The notes under the pieces: generated by a model | Told to the model about the DNA's origin: nothing | The model's input: the letters and a program-made list of their open reading frames with translations, nothing else | Databases searched by the model: none | Shown here: positions 34,801 through 47,063 of the stretch, one piece after another | Numbering within the stretch: the first letter of the stretch is position 1 | Layout: each line of letters opens with the position of its first letter | DNA from: Hypoxylon rubiginosum | Taxonomy: Eukaryota; Ascomycota; Sordariomycetes; Xylariales; Hypoxylaceae | DNA length: 64,000 bases | Direction of reading: 5' to 3' | Assembly: GCA_902806565.1 (NCBI GenBank) | Contig: CADCXA010000051.1 | Location: forward strand, 1-64,000 | Translations under genes and position numbers: made by a program

Positions 34801-37334
34801 TCGAGTCGATCATACCAGTGCCTAGTAGACCTTCCTGGCTTCATTTGATTCTACTAGTGTGATGGTAGATTTGCTACTTTGACTCTACTATTGAAACCCC
34901 GTGTAACTTGGCAATCAGCGTGCCGTTATCACCAAGACCGCTAACATCAGATACTACTTACGTAGGAGGGTAATGAAGGACACACGGCATCGCGGATAAG
35001 TCAAAGTGATAGTTGCCAAGACCCCTGATCTGCTCGGAAGCGGTATTGACGACAGTAGGTACCTACTTTCAGGCCGCTCCGCACGTGCATATCGAAGCGC
35101 AAAGATGGGACGATGCCACGGAGGATGCCATTCGGGAAACGAATTAGTCTCGATAAATCTTTATGAGCGCCGTTTCATACCGCCCAGATCTTAAGTTCTT
35201 GCTGTCATGGTTGGGTAATACCTGTTACCACGCCAAGATAATTTCCCTTTTCCTACCGGGTGCCGTGCCCAGACCTTCTGCCTCCTGAGTCCGGGGTGTT
35301 CTGACACCGCATAACCGCGAGATCGCCATCCCGAGGCTTCATCCAATTGCAAGCTCGTATGCATCGTTGCTAGGCAAGACCATCGACGGCATTACTATCT
35401 CTGTCCGAAGTAGGTAAGCCCAACAATGCCGGAAATCTTTGACGAAAATCTAGTGATCGACTGTATCGGCCAAGTTCGCATTCATCAGACATTTCGATCT
35501 GAGTACTAAAATCAACTTCACTGCGCAATTTCTTAGTCGCTAGGTCAATTTCAAATTCCAAAGCGAATTTATTTTTGGTGACTTTAATCATCTACACATC
35601 ACACCACGAAGCCATGCATTTGCCTAAGTCGTCGTCTTCTCCTTTACCGTACACTGTCGCCATCAAGCTAGTGAAGACTGTTGCTAGCCTGAAATTTTCG
35701 AAATATCCACGCCGAACCAAGTTTCTACCTAGATTAAACGGTAGAGGTCAAAACTGGTCGTGGCGCGCACCTCTGATCCTGGGCAGCAGCAAAGACGGCG
35801 CCGTTAGCCAGACCACGTTGGCGTCCAAAGGCTGCACTGGAATGACAGATACGGCCTGTACGGCTTCATGCAATGACTTCATTCGCACAGCAAGCACACG
35901 TTTCAATGGATAATTCGACGCAAGGCACAAGGTATCATCGATCATCTTCTCGCGCTCAGCTCCGTAGACAGAAGACTGCATCCCGTGTGGCCGAGAGCAG
36001 ACAAATTTCACATCCCATCAAGTGTATAACCTTTCGCTATGGCTAATGAGTGTACTGGCATGTCTGAGTCTTGAACCTAGAAGAAACGTCGGAGTTCTTA
36101 CATAGACCTATAGTCACTGCTTTTCTCTAGAGCTCCCTGCGACTGGGCCCCTTCAAATTTACCATTCAGTAACACTAGGAAGTATCACTAAAATATTACT
36201 TCCCCTTCCGTAAAGATAATATTTTAAAATTGTTGCTGTTGGTGGGAATATGCTAAAAGACAAGAAAGTGTCTGTTATCTCTGAGCAAGACATCTACGGA
36301 TGAGCATTATACGGCTTATTTGGTGCCAGATGTGACCGTCCAAGTCATATCAAATTTAGGAGTTGTAGTTGCTAATCGTCTGGACCAAGGAAACACTTTA
36401 CATACCATATGGAATGGTGGGTATCTACCAGTATGTAACTGTTCTGAAATATAATTTCAAGTCTAAAAAGCGATTATAGTAGTCGCTTGCCTATATCTTC
36501 ACTTCAAGCTGAGCTCCGGTGAATTTTGACTGCCAAGAAGGACGACGGACGACGGACGTAACTACATCCTAAAGGACTTAATAGTACAAGAAAGATAAGA
36601 AAATTAGATGATGAAACGTCGGTAAGAGGTGAAAATATCATTCCAGACCCTGATAATATGAATAAAGATGCATCCAGTTCCAACGTTATGAATCCTCACG
36701 TGGTAGTCCTTTTCAAACATGATCCCACACCGGCACTTGAGTTGGAGTTGTGACATTATAGGGGCTCTCTAAAAGGAGGTCTACGGTTACCTTATAAAAC
36801 GACTCGTCGACGCCTAGAATATTTTTTAGCGACATCTTCATATAATCAATTACTGAAGAGGCAGACTGGGTAGCCATCGCGGAGGTATTATTGGAGGAAA
36901 TAACAGGATGTCGGACAAATCTGTTGGAGTTGCACTGAGTAACAGTGTCTCAAGTGACATTTATAGATAAGATGCCCTGAAGTAGTATCCCGACGGTTAA
37001 ACAATCATTCTAGACCTCAACAGTTTGTCCGACACTCACATATCATCTAAGTGTTTAAAAGGGCCTTGAGTTGAGTGTCCTTTCAGGCAAACCTCTTCTA
37101 GGAGGGCTTTTCTCCCGGTATTTGCATCATAGACGAGAGCTCTCAACGAGCAAGTGAGTAAGACATGGACGTCATAAAGAATGGGATGTAGCAGTCGTTG
37201 GCGCTGTAATCGCCGGCAGCCGACCGCAACACCAACTCTTATTTCCCAGCCTCTTTGTCTGGTATGTCCAATAACACCTACCTCCGAGCAAGCTTTAACG
37301 CGGCGCGGACCTTCTCCCACGCCTTCTATTACAT
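34801..37334. other. Gene-free stretch of about 2.5 kb
   Basis: Short frames only. It contains a GACGGAC-type short repeat near 36,541 and the MITE-like element at 36,909. No gene can be supported. Confidence 0.5.
36909..37034. mobile_element. MITE-like element with imperfect terminal inverted repeats
   Basis: The left end TGTCGGACAAATCTGTTG (36909-36926) matches the reverse complement of the right end, TGTCGGACAAACTGTTG (37018-37034), with a single one-base indel. The interior is about 90 bp, noncoding and AT-leaning. No clear target-site duplication is visible, so the transposon superfamily cannot be assigned and chance is not excluded. Confidence 0.5.
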
Positions 37335-37661
37335 ATGCATTCATCTGACGAGAGGTATCTAGCAATGTCTTCCCGGGGCTTGTCTCTGAGGGAAAAGACA
37401 TCATACATACCGGATATCCCTTCGCCGCTGAACCCCTCAAGCTCCGAGCTACCGCTGGGCCGCTGCCGCCGCTGCCGTGTTGCGCGCAGCGAGCAGAGCC
37501 CGACGCAGAAGCTGATGCGGCACAAAGCTGCGGTGGCGTGGAGGTCCATGGCCTCTCGGGAAGTCTTCCTCAAGGCCAGAATTCAAAGCACGCGCGATGA
37601 GATCTGTACGAATATGACGAATACGAATGAGCAAGGAAAGGAGGACGCCCCTCTTATTCAC

Positions 37662-37697
<36 letters not shown>

Positions 37698-37946
37698 ACG
37701 GACCATAGCACACTGGCCCTCCCCGTCGAGAAATATGAAAAGATCGACCTAGGTGTCCGCAACGTAGACACGGAGAAGCAAGGACCCGTCAGCAATGACT
37801 ATCGGGACATATCACTTGAGACCAGCTACCTTTCACATCTGTTAACGACGCGGCGTCTAGCAACGGCGGTGGGATTCGTGCTGTTCATCGGGATTCTGTC
37901 AGCAGTGCGCGCGGTCGGGAGAGTTCAGGCTTGGCGAACACGGTAG
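37335..37946 (+). CDS. Doubtful ORF with poly-Ala run and C-terminal membrane segment
   Basis: A 203-aa frame that I do not recognise. It encodes ten consecutive Ala from a (GCT)10 run at 37668-37697 and a hydrophobic segment LATAVGFVLFIGILSAV near the C-terminus. From the Met in MTNTNEQGKEDAPLI onward it resembles the N-terminus and first helix of a fungal MFS transporter, but the frame ends right after that helix. It may therefore be a truncated transporter remnant. Alternatively it is a small tail-anchored protein or not a gene at all. Confidence 0.3.
37668..37697. repeat. (GCT)10 microsatellite
   Basis: Ten perfect GCT triplets, reading as Ala on the plus strand and as Ser (AGC) on the minus strand. 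Confidence 0.95.
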
Positions 37947-38181
37947 ATTTAATGTTTGGGAGAGCGCAAATGGTTTGGAGAGGTGTGGGCAACTTCATTT
38001 TCTGTTGCGCAGATATATCATGATGATGATGAAGAGGAATGTGGCCGGTTTATCTATCTCCAAAAAAAAAAGCCCAGTCCGGATATCCCCGTTTCTAATG
38101 TCATGACCATAATTATCGTCGTACACTTCCGCATCATCATCATATAACATACGGGCAGATATGGTGCCTTCTCAGTTCTCT

Positions 38182-39090
38182 TCATTTACTTTTAGCCGCT
38201 TCTTGCGACTTGGACTTTTCTTCCTTTTGTTTTTGAATCCCCGCCTCGACCTGCCATATCGCCCGTTCGAGCTCGACTTCTAGCTCTGGAATTTCTAACG
38301 CCTTGACGAGCTGCCGTCCGTGATCTTGCGAAAGTAACATCCTCTCCTCCTCGGGTGCCTTCGCATCATCGGCGGTGGATGATTTTTCGCTATTCGGATC
38401 TGCTATTGCTTCCTTCGAATCTGGAGGGCTCGGGAGGAGCGGCGTGTATATCGAGTCTAGAATTGGAGATGGCGCTAACGATAGGAGGCTTCTTTCGGAC
38501 AGGAACCGAACGTGTCTGCCGCCCGCGAGGGCCCGCCAATGCGACCACGCTCGATAGACTAGGTAGAAGAAAGGGAGATTGGGTATTCTAGTAATGTGCT
38601 TGTTAGAAACTTGTAGAGGCGCAATGCGCAATTGGAATAGAACGGCGACCTACACTGGCACGAGTGCGAAGGGGGCACTTATGGGCATTCCGATAAAGCA
38701 CCACATTAATCTAGATTTATGCAACGACTCTCGTTCCGTGCCGAGCGTCCGCAGTACGTTCATCGCCTTAGTTGTGGGAATCAGGGTCTGGGGGAAAATA
38801 AGATAGTTCTTATCCTTTCCCAGTATCTCTTCTTCTCTCCGTCTGGTAGACAAAGGAGGCACGGATTTGAGACCCCATTCTTCGTAGGGTATTCTTCTCA
38901 GTAGCTGGTTACCGTAGACGACGACCTTTTTCTGCCAGCCTTGCTCCTTCTTTTCCCAGCCGGCCCAAAGCTTCGTGGCATACACTGTAGCCCTATCGAC
39001 GACAGTTTGTTTCTTTGTCGGTAATACTTGGAGCTTTTGGCAGTATAGCAGAGTTCGCCGGGTCGAGATGGGTAGGAGGAAAAATCTCAT
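38182..39090 (-). CDS. Mitochondrial K+/H+ exchange-related protein (KHE1 family)
   Basis: Exon 1 is 39090-38654 and exon 2 is 38587-38182, joined across a 66-bp phase-2 intron (donor GTAGGT, acceptor CTAG). The product is 280 aa. The N-terminus (MRFFLLPISTRRTLLYCQ) is typical of the fungal Mit_KHE1 family (PF10173; yeast Ydl183c), whose members are needed for mitochondrial potassium/proton exchange. The hydrophobic core spans the splice junction: CFIGMPISAPFALVPV then IPNLPFFYLVYRAWSHW. The C-terminal third is charged, with a coiled-coil-like ELEVELERAIWQVEAGIQKQ segment. It presumably lies in the inner mitochondrial membrane. The identification rests on remembered family features. Confidence 0.78.
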
Positions 39091-40622
39091 GATTGCGATT
39101 GAAGACAGGAGTTACGAATAAGGGACGGAGCAAAGACGGTGACGGGGGTGACGAGGAAAAAAGGGGAGGTCGCACGGAAGCGAAGGTTTGTTCAGGTATC
39201 AGGGGCGGCGGTAAGAATCACCATTGTCGCAATCCATTGGAGTTTTCGTTTTCTTGAAGGCCGAATGGTGATGCGGCGGAATGACGTTGAAGAGGTAACT
39301 TTTTAGATCCTTGTCATCCTTGCCAATTGCAGCAAGATTCTCGCTGTAATGTCGAGGTACCCGGGTAGCAAATTAAGACGCGCTGGTGACGCATGTGAAC
39401 AAGGATTGGTTTCTGTGGGCTCGCACTTATGTAAGTAAAAGTACCTGAATTAGATATATCTCATCTACCTATATTGTATGTAATTTCTCCCTTGCATTTG
39501 AAGCTTGCTCAGCGTGTAAATTCGCTTCGTACTGTGCTAGGTATTAGCAGACATGTAGTAGAATTCCTATCTCAACTTAACCCTCGTCTAATCCATTGAT
39601 TATTATTTCTCCCGTTTTCTCAGCTAAAGCTGAATGAAGCTGACTAGAATAGCAAGCATGTGGCTGAGGCTTAGGTACAGTGCTATATTCGGATATACAT
39701 TCGTTGCTCCACCTTGTAAACCTTGGAAAACGAAACCAATCCTTCTTGAGGGTAGCTTTCGAAGCTATGGCCCCATCTACCATATGATGTCTTCTATCCC
39801 TGGCATTACCCAGGTATCTTCCCAGCCAACGCCTCGATAAGCCCAGTCCCCAGGCGCATGGCGCAAGGTTACCTTGGCCGGGGTAGAGCTATCCTAATTT
39901 ATCATATTTATCATTATCTTGCGATTATTCTCGATTCTCATGGTCACGCTCACGATCACGACTTTACTTCTGTCGCCTCCCATCTACATTTCGCTTCACT
40001 TCCCCAAGCTTGCGTGTGCCGTGTATTATATCATGATTCCTTTTTTCTTTCTCCCCCTTACCCGTATCTTCTGATATGTCATGAGGACGTGGATAATTAC
40101 ATGGCGTTCTTTGTTTGAATCCCTTTCCATACCCAGCCTACTCGCGTTATTGAACAAACAGTATCTAGTGCATTGCACTGTTCATTCGACTACCTAATAG
40201 TTCTCCCACGTGCCAGTCATATTGTCTGGTATATGGTATATATATCCAATACATACGATACCTACTACGTACTACCTAGTCAGGACTCAGGACTCAGGAC
40301 TCAGGACTCACCCACTCATCCACATTACGATTTTGCCCTTTGCTCCACACCAATTTCTGGTGCGCGCCGTCGTCGAGAAAAAGCTTGATGGAAGCTGACA
40401 CCTACGGCCGCAACATACACACTCCCTCAGCACTGTCTTAGGTACCTGGTGGCTTCTCTTACTGAACGCTAATTCCCCCACTTCTGCCGGGTTCTGACGC
40501 CATAAAGTTATATGAGAGAGAATGATTACCCGATCGTTCTGTCTAATTAAGAACAGTCTGCCTGCCTCACCTCTATTCTTAGAAAACCGCGCCTCTCCGG
40601 ACTCGTCGCATCAAATTTTGCG
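39091..40622. other. Intergenic, divergent promoters of the KHE1-type gene and SRF1
   Basis: No coding region is supported. It contains pyrimidine-rich leader sequence and the 7-bp tandem repeat at 40,281. Confidence 0.5.
40281..40310. repeat. 7-bp tandem repeat, four copies
   Basis: CAGGACT repeated four times in a row, followed by CA. It lies about 310 bp upstream of the SRF1 start codon. Confidence 0.9.
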
Positions 40623-41675
40623 ATGACCCGGAACCCTCTGCGGAGTACCGTACCGGCCTGGGTGGAGCTCTATGACGATCACGTACATGGCCGCCAGAAA
40701 GAGAAGGAAAAGCATATCCCCCGTCCCCAGCCAACCGTCCACCCGGAGCAGAGCATAGGGAGTCGTCCGCTGAAGCGGCGGGTATCAAAAGATGGCTATG
40801 TTGACTGGGTCGACGAAAGGCAGGATCGCGTTTCTAAACTTCCCGTGTTTCTCAGGAAACGCGCAGACCGGCCGGGGCGACGATGGGACCATTTACGCAC
40901 GGCAGAGCCCGTCATTATGGGACTAGGCTACCGAGCGCCTAATGAGGACCCTTATAAGAGATGGAGGGATTTCATCGGATCGTCTTCTTATGGCCGAGGT
41001 CCAGACGATGTGTACGAAGTAGTGCCGGACGACGTTTTCGAACAGCAGATGTCAGGCCTTGACCAGCCGGTACGGAGTCCGCTTCATCCATTGGATCCTA
41101 AGATCAAGAGGAGGTCTAGAAAAGACACATGGATCATGCGGTTTTGGAATTTCGTATTACGGCACCCGATCGCGCCACTTGTCTTCCGCCTGGTGGTATT
41201 AATCACGTCGATCGCAGCTCTTGTGGTAGCTTGCCTCATCTTCGAGAGAGAGAAAGACTCGTTCATCTCCAGCGATAATATCCCCGAGTCATCGCAAGCC
41301 ATTGTTGCTATTGTAATCGACGTGGTAGCGATCCCTTACATTTTATATATGACCTGGGACGAGTACACGGGGAAACCTCTAGGGCTCCGGGCTCCGGCAC
41401 AGAAAATCTCGCTCACGCTTTTGGACCTTGTCTTCATCGTGTTAAAGTCTTCTAGTGTAGCGCTGGCGTTTGAAGCATTGGTGTATCACAGCGGCGATGG
41501 GGTATCAACAGACCCTAATGGGGCGGCAATGGAGAGGGTGTCGCTGCATCTGGCTAGGGGCCTTGCGGCGTTGACGTTGGTGGGGTTGATCGCGTGGATT
41601 CTGAACTTCACTATTAATGTGTTCAGGTTGGCGGAGAAACTCGGGGGCATAGAGAATTCGCTGCATGAAAAATGA
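40623..41675 (+). CDS. SRF1: Regulator of phospholipase D, SRF1 family
   Basis: A 350-aa intronless frame. The N-terminal 165 residues are basic and hydrophilic with conserved-looking DGYVDWVDERQ and YRAPNEDPYKRWRDFIG segments. Four predicted membrane spans follow at about 185-206, 225-244, 262-285 and 309-334, with the connecting motif YMTWDEYTGKPLGLR between the second and third. This layout matches fungal proteins annotated as SRF1; in yeast Srf1 is required for phospholipase D (Spo14) activity in vegetative cells. It is an integral membrane protein, probably with the N-terminus in the cytosol. The ATG chosen is the first in frame after a stop-containing leader. Confidence 0.75.
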   Translation: MTRNPLRSTVPAWVELYDDHVHGRQKEKEKHIPRPQPTVHPEQSIGSRPLKRRVSKDGYVDWVDERQDRVSKLPVFLRKRADRPGRRWDHLRTAEPVIMGLGYRAPNEDPYKRWRDFIGSSSYGRGPDDVYEVVPDDVFEQQMSGLDQPVRSPLHPLDPKIKRRSRKDTWIMRFWNFVLRHPIAPLVFRLVVLITSIAALVVACLIFEREKDSFISSDNIPESSQAIVAIVIDVVAIPYILYMTWDEYTGKPLGLRAPAQKISLTLLDLVFIVLKSSSVALAFEALVYHSGDGVSTDPNGAAMERVSLHLARGLAALTLVGLIAWILNFTINVFRLAEKLGGIENSLHEK

Positions 41676-43201
41676 AGCAGACAAATAGCTCATGAGCTGG
41701 AAACTAAAACAAATATACCCTTACTTGAAGATGCTACACTTTGTCTTATGGCTTAAAGAACTACAAAGGAATTGTGATTGGAATATCTTTCGACCTGGTA
41801 GGATGACTTTTCAACATACTTACCTTGATACCTATCGTTACATATATGTACTTTAGGAAGAAGGGTGGAGTGGATGGTAGAAGTTGAGAGTATCTTCAGC
41901 CTACGTAGGTAGGTTGATTAGGAACGGTCGGTTGATTAAAAACAGAGGAGAAAGATTTGTCCTTCAAGTTTTCTCATCCCCTATGTCTTCTAGAACATGA
42001 GATGATTACACAAAGATAAGGAAGAAAGACTAATCGAAGCAGCGCAAAGCGTTCTATAAGAAAGAGATGGTTAGACGGACTAAAGGCATGTATATAATGT
42101 CTTCCGGTTCTACTAATGTGATTGCCTACGAGTACAGGGCAACTGAAATCAAATTGAGGTTGTACTGGTAGGAATATCTTTGATACCTAAGGTACATACC
42201 TAGACCTTGTAGGTAGGTAGGTAAGTACATACTTTTTCTTTGGAGGGGCAAGGCACAAATTTCTTAGCAAACCGTTGCTCCAAGGCTCCAAGGCTCCAAA
42301 CTTCAAGGATTTAGGGAGGGGGTGGAGACTTGCGGCGGCAACCAAAGGACGCTAAACCGTTTAAAGCCCGCCTGTAGCCTACTGTAGCCTACGAGTCCTG
42401 TGCTAGTCGCCTGCCGCCTGTGGGCCAGTGGCCTAGTGACCTAGTGACCTGGGTGTCTCGAATAACCGAATATCGAATATATCGAATAAACGGTCCGACA
42501 GTCATATTTGGAGTTCGTCTGCCTTAATCTTTTTATTTCTCTTAAACGCACTCCATTAGGTGATGCGGCGACTTGGAAATCAACTCCATCCATAACTTTT
42601 CCAGTGGGTGACATCAACCTTTTTCTTCCCTCACCAACTCAATCCTCCTTCGCCTCCGAACTGTCATCGCAACCTTTTGCTCTATTGCGCCTCGTCAGAC
42701 ACATTGAGTCCCATCTCCTGTCTCATACGACTCTGCTTGTAACCTGACTTGGGGATTCGGGGCATCGGCGCCTTCACACCAAGTTGCGCATCTCGTTACT
42801 CACATCTTCGCATCTTCGCATCTCCGCATCTCTCGCCTAGGTCGCGATTTCTACGAGTCGCTTGCACCATCTCGTATGTGTGCTATCCTTCTCTTTTTGA
42901 ATATCCCCTCTCTACATAAGCACCGCAAACCTACTATTCTCCAAACATTGGGTACCTACTTAAGAAATACCTAAGCCACCTTCCCAACTATCCCTACGCC
43001 CTGGCTACATCCCTCGATTTCGCACTTGAATACTTTCTTCCGTCTGTCCTCTTAGGCTCACTGCTAATCACATTCTGATATCGCCATCCAGAGCAGAAAT
43101 TACTTCACCTTCATACTCGACACACCGTTGACTACCCGTCCACCGCGAACATATCCGCCTAATACCCTCCTCGGAGGACGTCTCTTCCGACTTCTCTCAT
43201 C
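41676..43201. other. Intergenic and cullin 5' leader
   Basis: No gene is supported. It contains short direct repeats such as CCAAGGCT near 42,281, TAGGTAGG near 42,214 and CATCTTCGCATC near 42,802, and a pyrimidine-rich leader before the cullin start. Confidence 0.5.
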
Positions 43202-45751
43202 ATGTCCGTACATGCATCGAGGCCGATGCCTCCGCCTCCGAACCGGGAGGATATCGTGCAGACATGGGACTACCTGCAGGCCGGTATCTCTAAGATTATG
43301 GTCAACCTGCAAGACGGAATGGACTTGTCTACAGTGAGTTATCACATGTTGCTCGCGTGCGCTTCGTAGCTAAAGCTAACTGTTTGTTCTCTAGTATATG
43401 GGCATCTACACGTGAGTCCCGGCGCGCCTCGTCACCCGTCTTCCCCGTCTTCCCCGTCTCGTAGACTAACTTCAAGTAGTGCCGTACACAACTTTTGTAC
43501 CTCCCAGAAGGCCGTTGGCTTAGGAACCTCCAACATCGCAGGACAGGCTCATAGGGGAGGTACGGCTACTCCTAGCCCTTATTCTCCGCTCGCCCCTACT
43601 GACCCGTTCAAAATAGCACACCTGCTTGGAGAAGATCTTTACAGAAAGCTTAGGGACTACCTAAACAACCATCTCAACGAGCTCTACGAACAGTCCAAGG
43701 CCCACACCGATGAGGCCTTGCTCGCCTTCTACATTCGAGAGTGGAACCGATACACGGTTGCCGCCAAGTACATCCACCACCTCTTCCGTTATCTCAACCG
43801 ACACTGGGTCAAGCGCGAGATGGACGAGGGAAAGAAGAACACTTATGATGTCTATACTCTGCACCTTTACCAATGGCGTACTGAATTCTTCACCCTTGTT
43901 AGTAGGAAAGTTATGGATGCTGTGCTCATGCTGGTAGAGAAGCAGAGGAACGGAGAGACCATTGAACATAGGCAGATCAAGCAGGTCGTGGATTCCTTTG
44001 TCTCCCTCGGCCTCGATGAGCATGATGCTACCAAGTCTACTCTCGATACGTACCGATTCCATTTCGAGAAGCCGTTCCTCGCCGCAACCGAAGAGTTTTA
44101 CAAGGCCGAATCCAAGCAGTTCGTTGCCGAAAATAGCGTCGTCGAGTACATGAAGAAGGCCGAGGCCCGCTTGGCTGAAGAGGAGGAGCGCGTGCGCATG
44201 TATCTGCACAACGACATAGCCGTACCGCTAAAGAAGACGTGCAACAAGGCCCTGATTGCTGACCATTCTCCCATGTTGAGAGAGGAATTTCAAGTCCTGC
44301 TGGACAATGACCGCGAGGAGGATATGGCCCGCATGTACAACCTTCTCTCTAGAATTCCGGATGGCCTGGACCCGTTACGGCAGAAGTTCGAGGCGCACGT
44401 CCGAAACGCCGGTCTAAATGCTGTAGCTAAGGTAGCCTCCGACGCAGAGAAACTTGAGCCGAAGATCTATGTCGAGGCTTTGCTTGAGACACACACTCGA
44501 TACCAAGGCCTTGTCAGGCGCGCATTCGCTGACGAGCCGGAATTCACTCGGTCCCTCGATAACGCGTGTAGAGAGTTTGTCAATAGGAACGAAATCTGCA
44601 AGTCGGGAACCAACAAGTCCCCAGAACTTCTCGCCAAGTACTCGGACGTGTTGCTACGGAAGAGCGGAACTAGCGTGGAGGAATCTGAACTCGATAGTCT
44701 CTTGACGCAGATAATGACTGTGTTCAAGTACATTGAGGATAAGGATGTATTCCAGAAGTTCTACTCGAGAATGTTAGCTAGACGTCTCGTGCACAGCAAT
44801 TCCTCGTCAGACGACGCAGAGACAAGCATGATAAGCAAGCTCAAGGAGGCATGCGGTTTCGAGTACACGAACAAGCTTCAGCGCATGTTCCAGGACATGC
44901 AGATTTCCAAGGATCTCAACACGGGCTTCCGGGAACACACCAGAGGCCTACAATCGGATAAACAACCGCTCGATTCTACTTACTCGATTTTGGGAACCAG
45001 CTTCTGGCCACTGACGCCCCCCAACACGACATTCAATCCCCCGGCAGACATCCAAACGGACATTGACCGGTTCACGCTCTTCTACAAAAACAAGCACGAA
45101 GGTCGTAAACTCAGTTGGCTTTGGCAGCTCTGCAAGGGTGAAGTCAAAACTGGATATTGCAAATCATCCAAGACGCCCTTCACGTTCCAAGTTAGCGTCT
45201 ACCAAATGGCCGTCCTCCTATTATTCAATTCGAAGGACGTTCAGTCGTACGAGGATATTGCCTCGGTTACTCAGCTGAGCAGTGATGTCTTGGACCCGGC
45301 CATAGGGATCCTCTGCAAGGCCAAAGTTCTTCTTATGAAGCCTGACGGTGACAAACCTGGACCTGGGAAGACGTTCCACCTCAACTACGACTTCAAGAGC
45401 AAGAAAGTGCGCGTGAACCTCAACATAGGTACCAAATCGGAGGCGAAGCAAGAGGAGGCCGATACCAATAAGACTATCGAAGAGGATCGCCAGCTTGTCT
45501 TACAAGTAAGTTGTCTCTGGTTTTATTTATTTATTAAGCATAGTACTAACCCAAGTTTCCAGTCGGCTATTGTCCGAATCATGAAGGCGCGGAAGAAGAT
45601 GAAGCACTCGCAGCTAGTGAGCGAGTGCATCAGCCAGATCAAGAGCCGATTCGTCCCTAAGATCACAGATATTAAGAAGTGCATCGAAATACTCCTAGAC
45701 AAGGAATACCTTGAGCGCCTGGAGGACGATGATCTCGGTTATCTTGCATAA
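43202..45751 (+). CDS. CUL1: Cullin-1 (SCF ubiquitin ligase scaffold), four exons
   Basis: Exons 43202-43333, 43395-43411 (17 nt), 43480-45505 and 45563-45751 join to 787 aa. The N-terminus reads NREDIVQTWDYLQAG, then DLSTYMGIYTAVHNFCTSQK across two introns; this is the Skp1/F-box-binding helix region of CUL1/Cdc53 orthologs. Cullin repeats occupy about 60-420 and the cullin-homology (Rbx1-binding) part about 430-660. The last exon carries the winged-helix NEDD8 domain with IVRIMKARK, whose Lys733 is the expected neddylation site, and ends with the canonical YLA. The protein scaffolds SCF ligases that mark cell-cycle and signalling proteins for degradation. Length is normal for the family. 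Confidence 0.93.
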
Positions 45752-47063
45752 AGCGGGAGAGGAGAGATGGTCGCCACCTGTTACCGTCATTAGGACATTT
45801 CGCACATATTTCCCTGGTATTTCATCTCAGCATATGCTGGTATGGAACTCGGCACGTCGTTACACAAAGTGTGACAGATTATCTATGCCGAGGATCCGGT
45901 TTTACTGAATGGACTAGGAAATAGGGTTCTCGGTTGGCAGGTTATTTGACGATGGCGATTCGGACGGCTTACTAGACATTGCATTCGGCGGGCTCTTATG
46001 ACATTCAGCCTTCGACGTTGGGCTTCTCCGAAGCGGGGAAGGAATAATGAGAAGACTATACATGACTAAGGGGAAATCAGCAAAGGTGATGAGAGATATG
46101 TAAGACTAGGCAGACTGGGACACATTTGGTCAGGGGTCGAGTCTCGCTCGACCTTTGAACTTTTGAGGACAGTCTCTCCCACCCTTGGCGATGGGAAACT
46201 TGCTGCATTGCAACAACAGAGACTTGGCTTCTGGTCGCCTTTGCTTCAGACCTGAAGGGAAAGGAAGGAAAGCTTAGAACCCTCGTGTTCGACATAAGGC
46301 ATATAAATTGTCACGTCCTAAAGTCTCTAAATCGGAACCCCAATTACATAGACACACCAATGAATACGTTTGAGGACGCTCTAGGCAAGCTCTTGTCTTT
46401 TGTCCTAAGGGCCTTGACATGTGACGTTGTAACTTTAAACTGCTGATATATATTAGGTTGGTGTCATAAATTTAGCTGCGTAGCATGGGATGAGTCTTGA
46501 TGCATACTCCATCTGTTAGTGTACCAAGCAAACACACTTGTGATACAATTATCGGTAGAGGAGCTAATAGGTAGCTCGCCCCTTGGAGACGGTATACAGC
46601 AGTTATTATTATTTTTAAAATTTTCTTTTAATTCAATGTCAATTATCCTACTTCATGTGACAAGGCAGACTCATCCAAGGTGCCTAACGTAACATTTGCT
46701 CCCCAAGTGCTGTTTTATCATCGCACATGCCTCCAAGCATTAGAGCTTGCTTGATTCCATTTCCTCCTTATCCTTCTCTTAAGGAGGATATACACACTTA
46801 GTACCAATGCTATCTCTGTTCACTTTCTGTATTCAGTTCCACTAGACTGGCACTAGTTTGCGCACTGCGAGGCTTCGTGAGCGTCTGCGTTTCTCGCCGC
46901 GAGGTTATTCATATCCCCTATTCATTGAATCGTAGAATGCATATATACCTAGACCTTTGACACTAGACTGGTGGGTAGGTATCCAGTGTCTTTGGCCCTA
47001 TTTTCGGTTCCATCCTTATACATAAAATCCATGCTTCTCGCATTGTCATACTTGGGTCGGTCG
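45752..47063. other. Intergenic between convergent cullin and AVL9 genes
   Basis: No gene is supported. It contains 3' untranslated sequence of both neighbours and an AT-rich patch near 46,605-46,640. Confidence 0.5.

Noticed and set aside
35575..35913. 112-codon plus-strand frame
   Set aside because: No recognisable feature, no promoter or splice support, lies in a gene-free stretch.
37036..37573. Minus-strand frames of 92-134 codons overlapping the poly-Ala ORF
   Set aside because: No domain or coherent similarity; overlapping frames in a GC-rich patch.
43412..43479. Cullin start at a GTG codon at 43,412
   Set aside because: This is the GTGAGT donor of intron 2. The true N-terminus is supplied by the ATG at 43,202 and the 17-nt exon.
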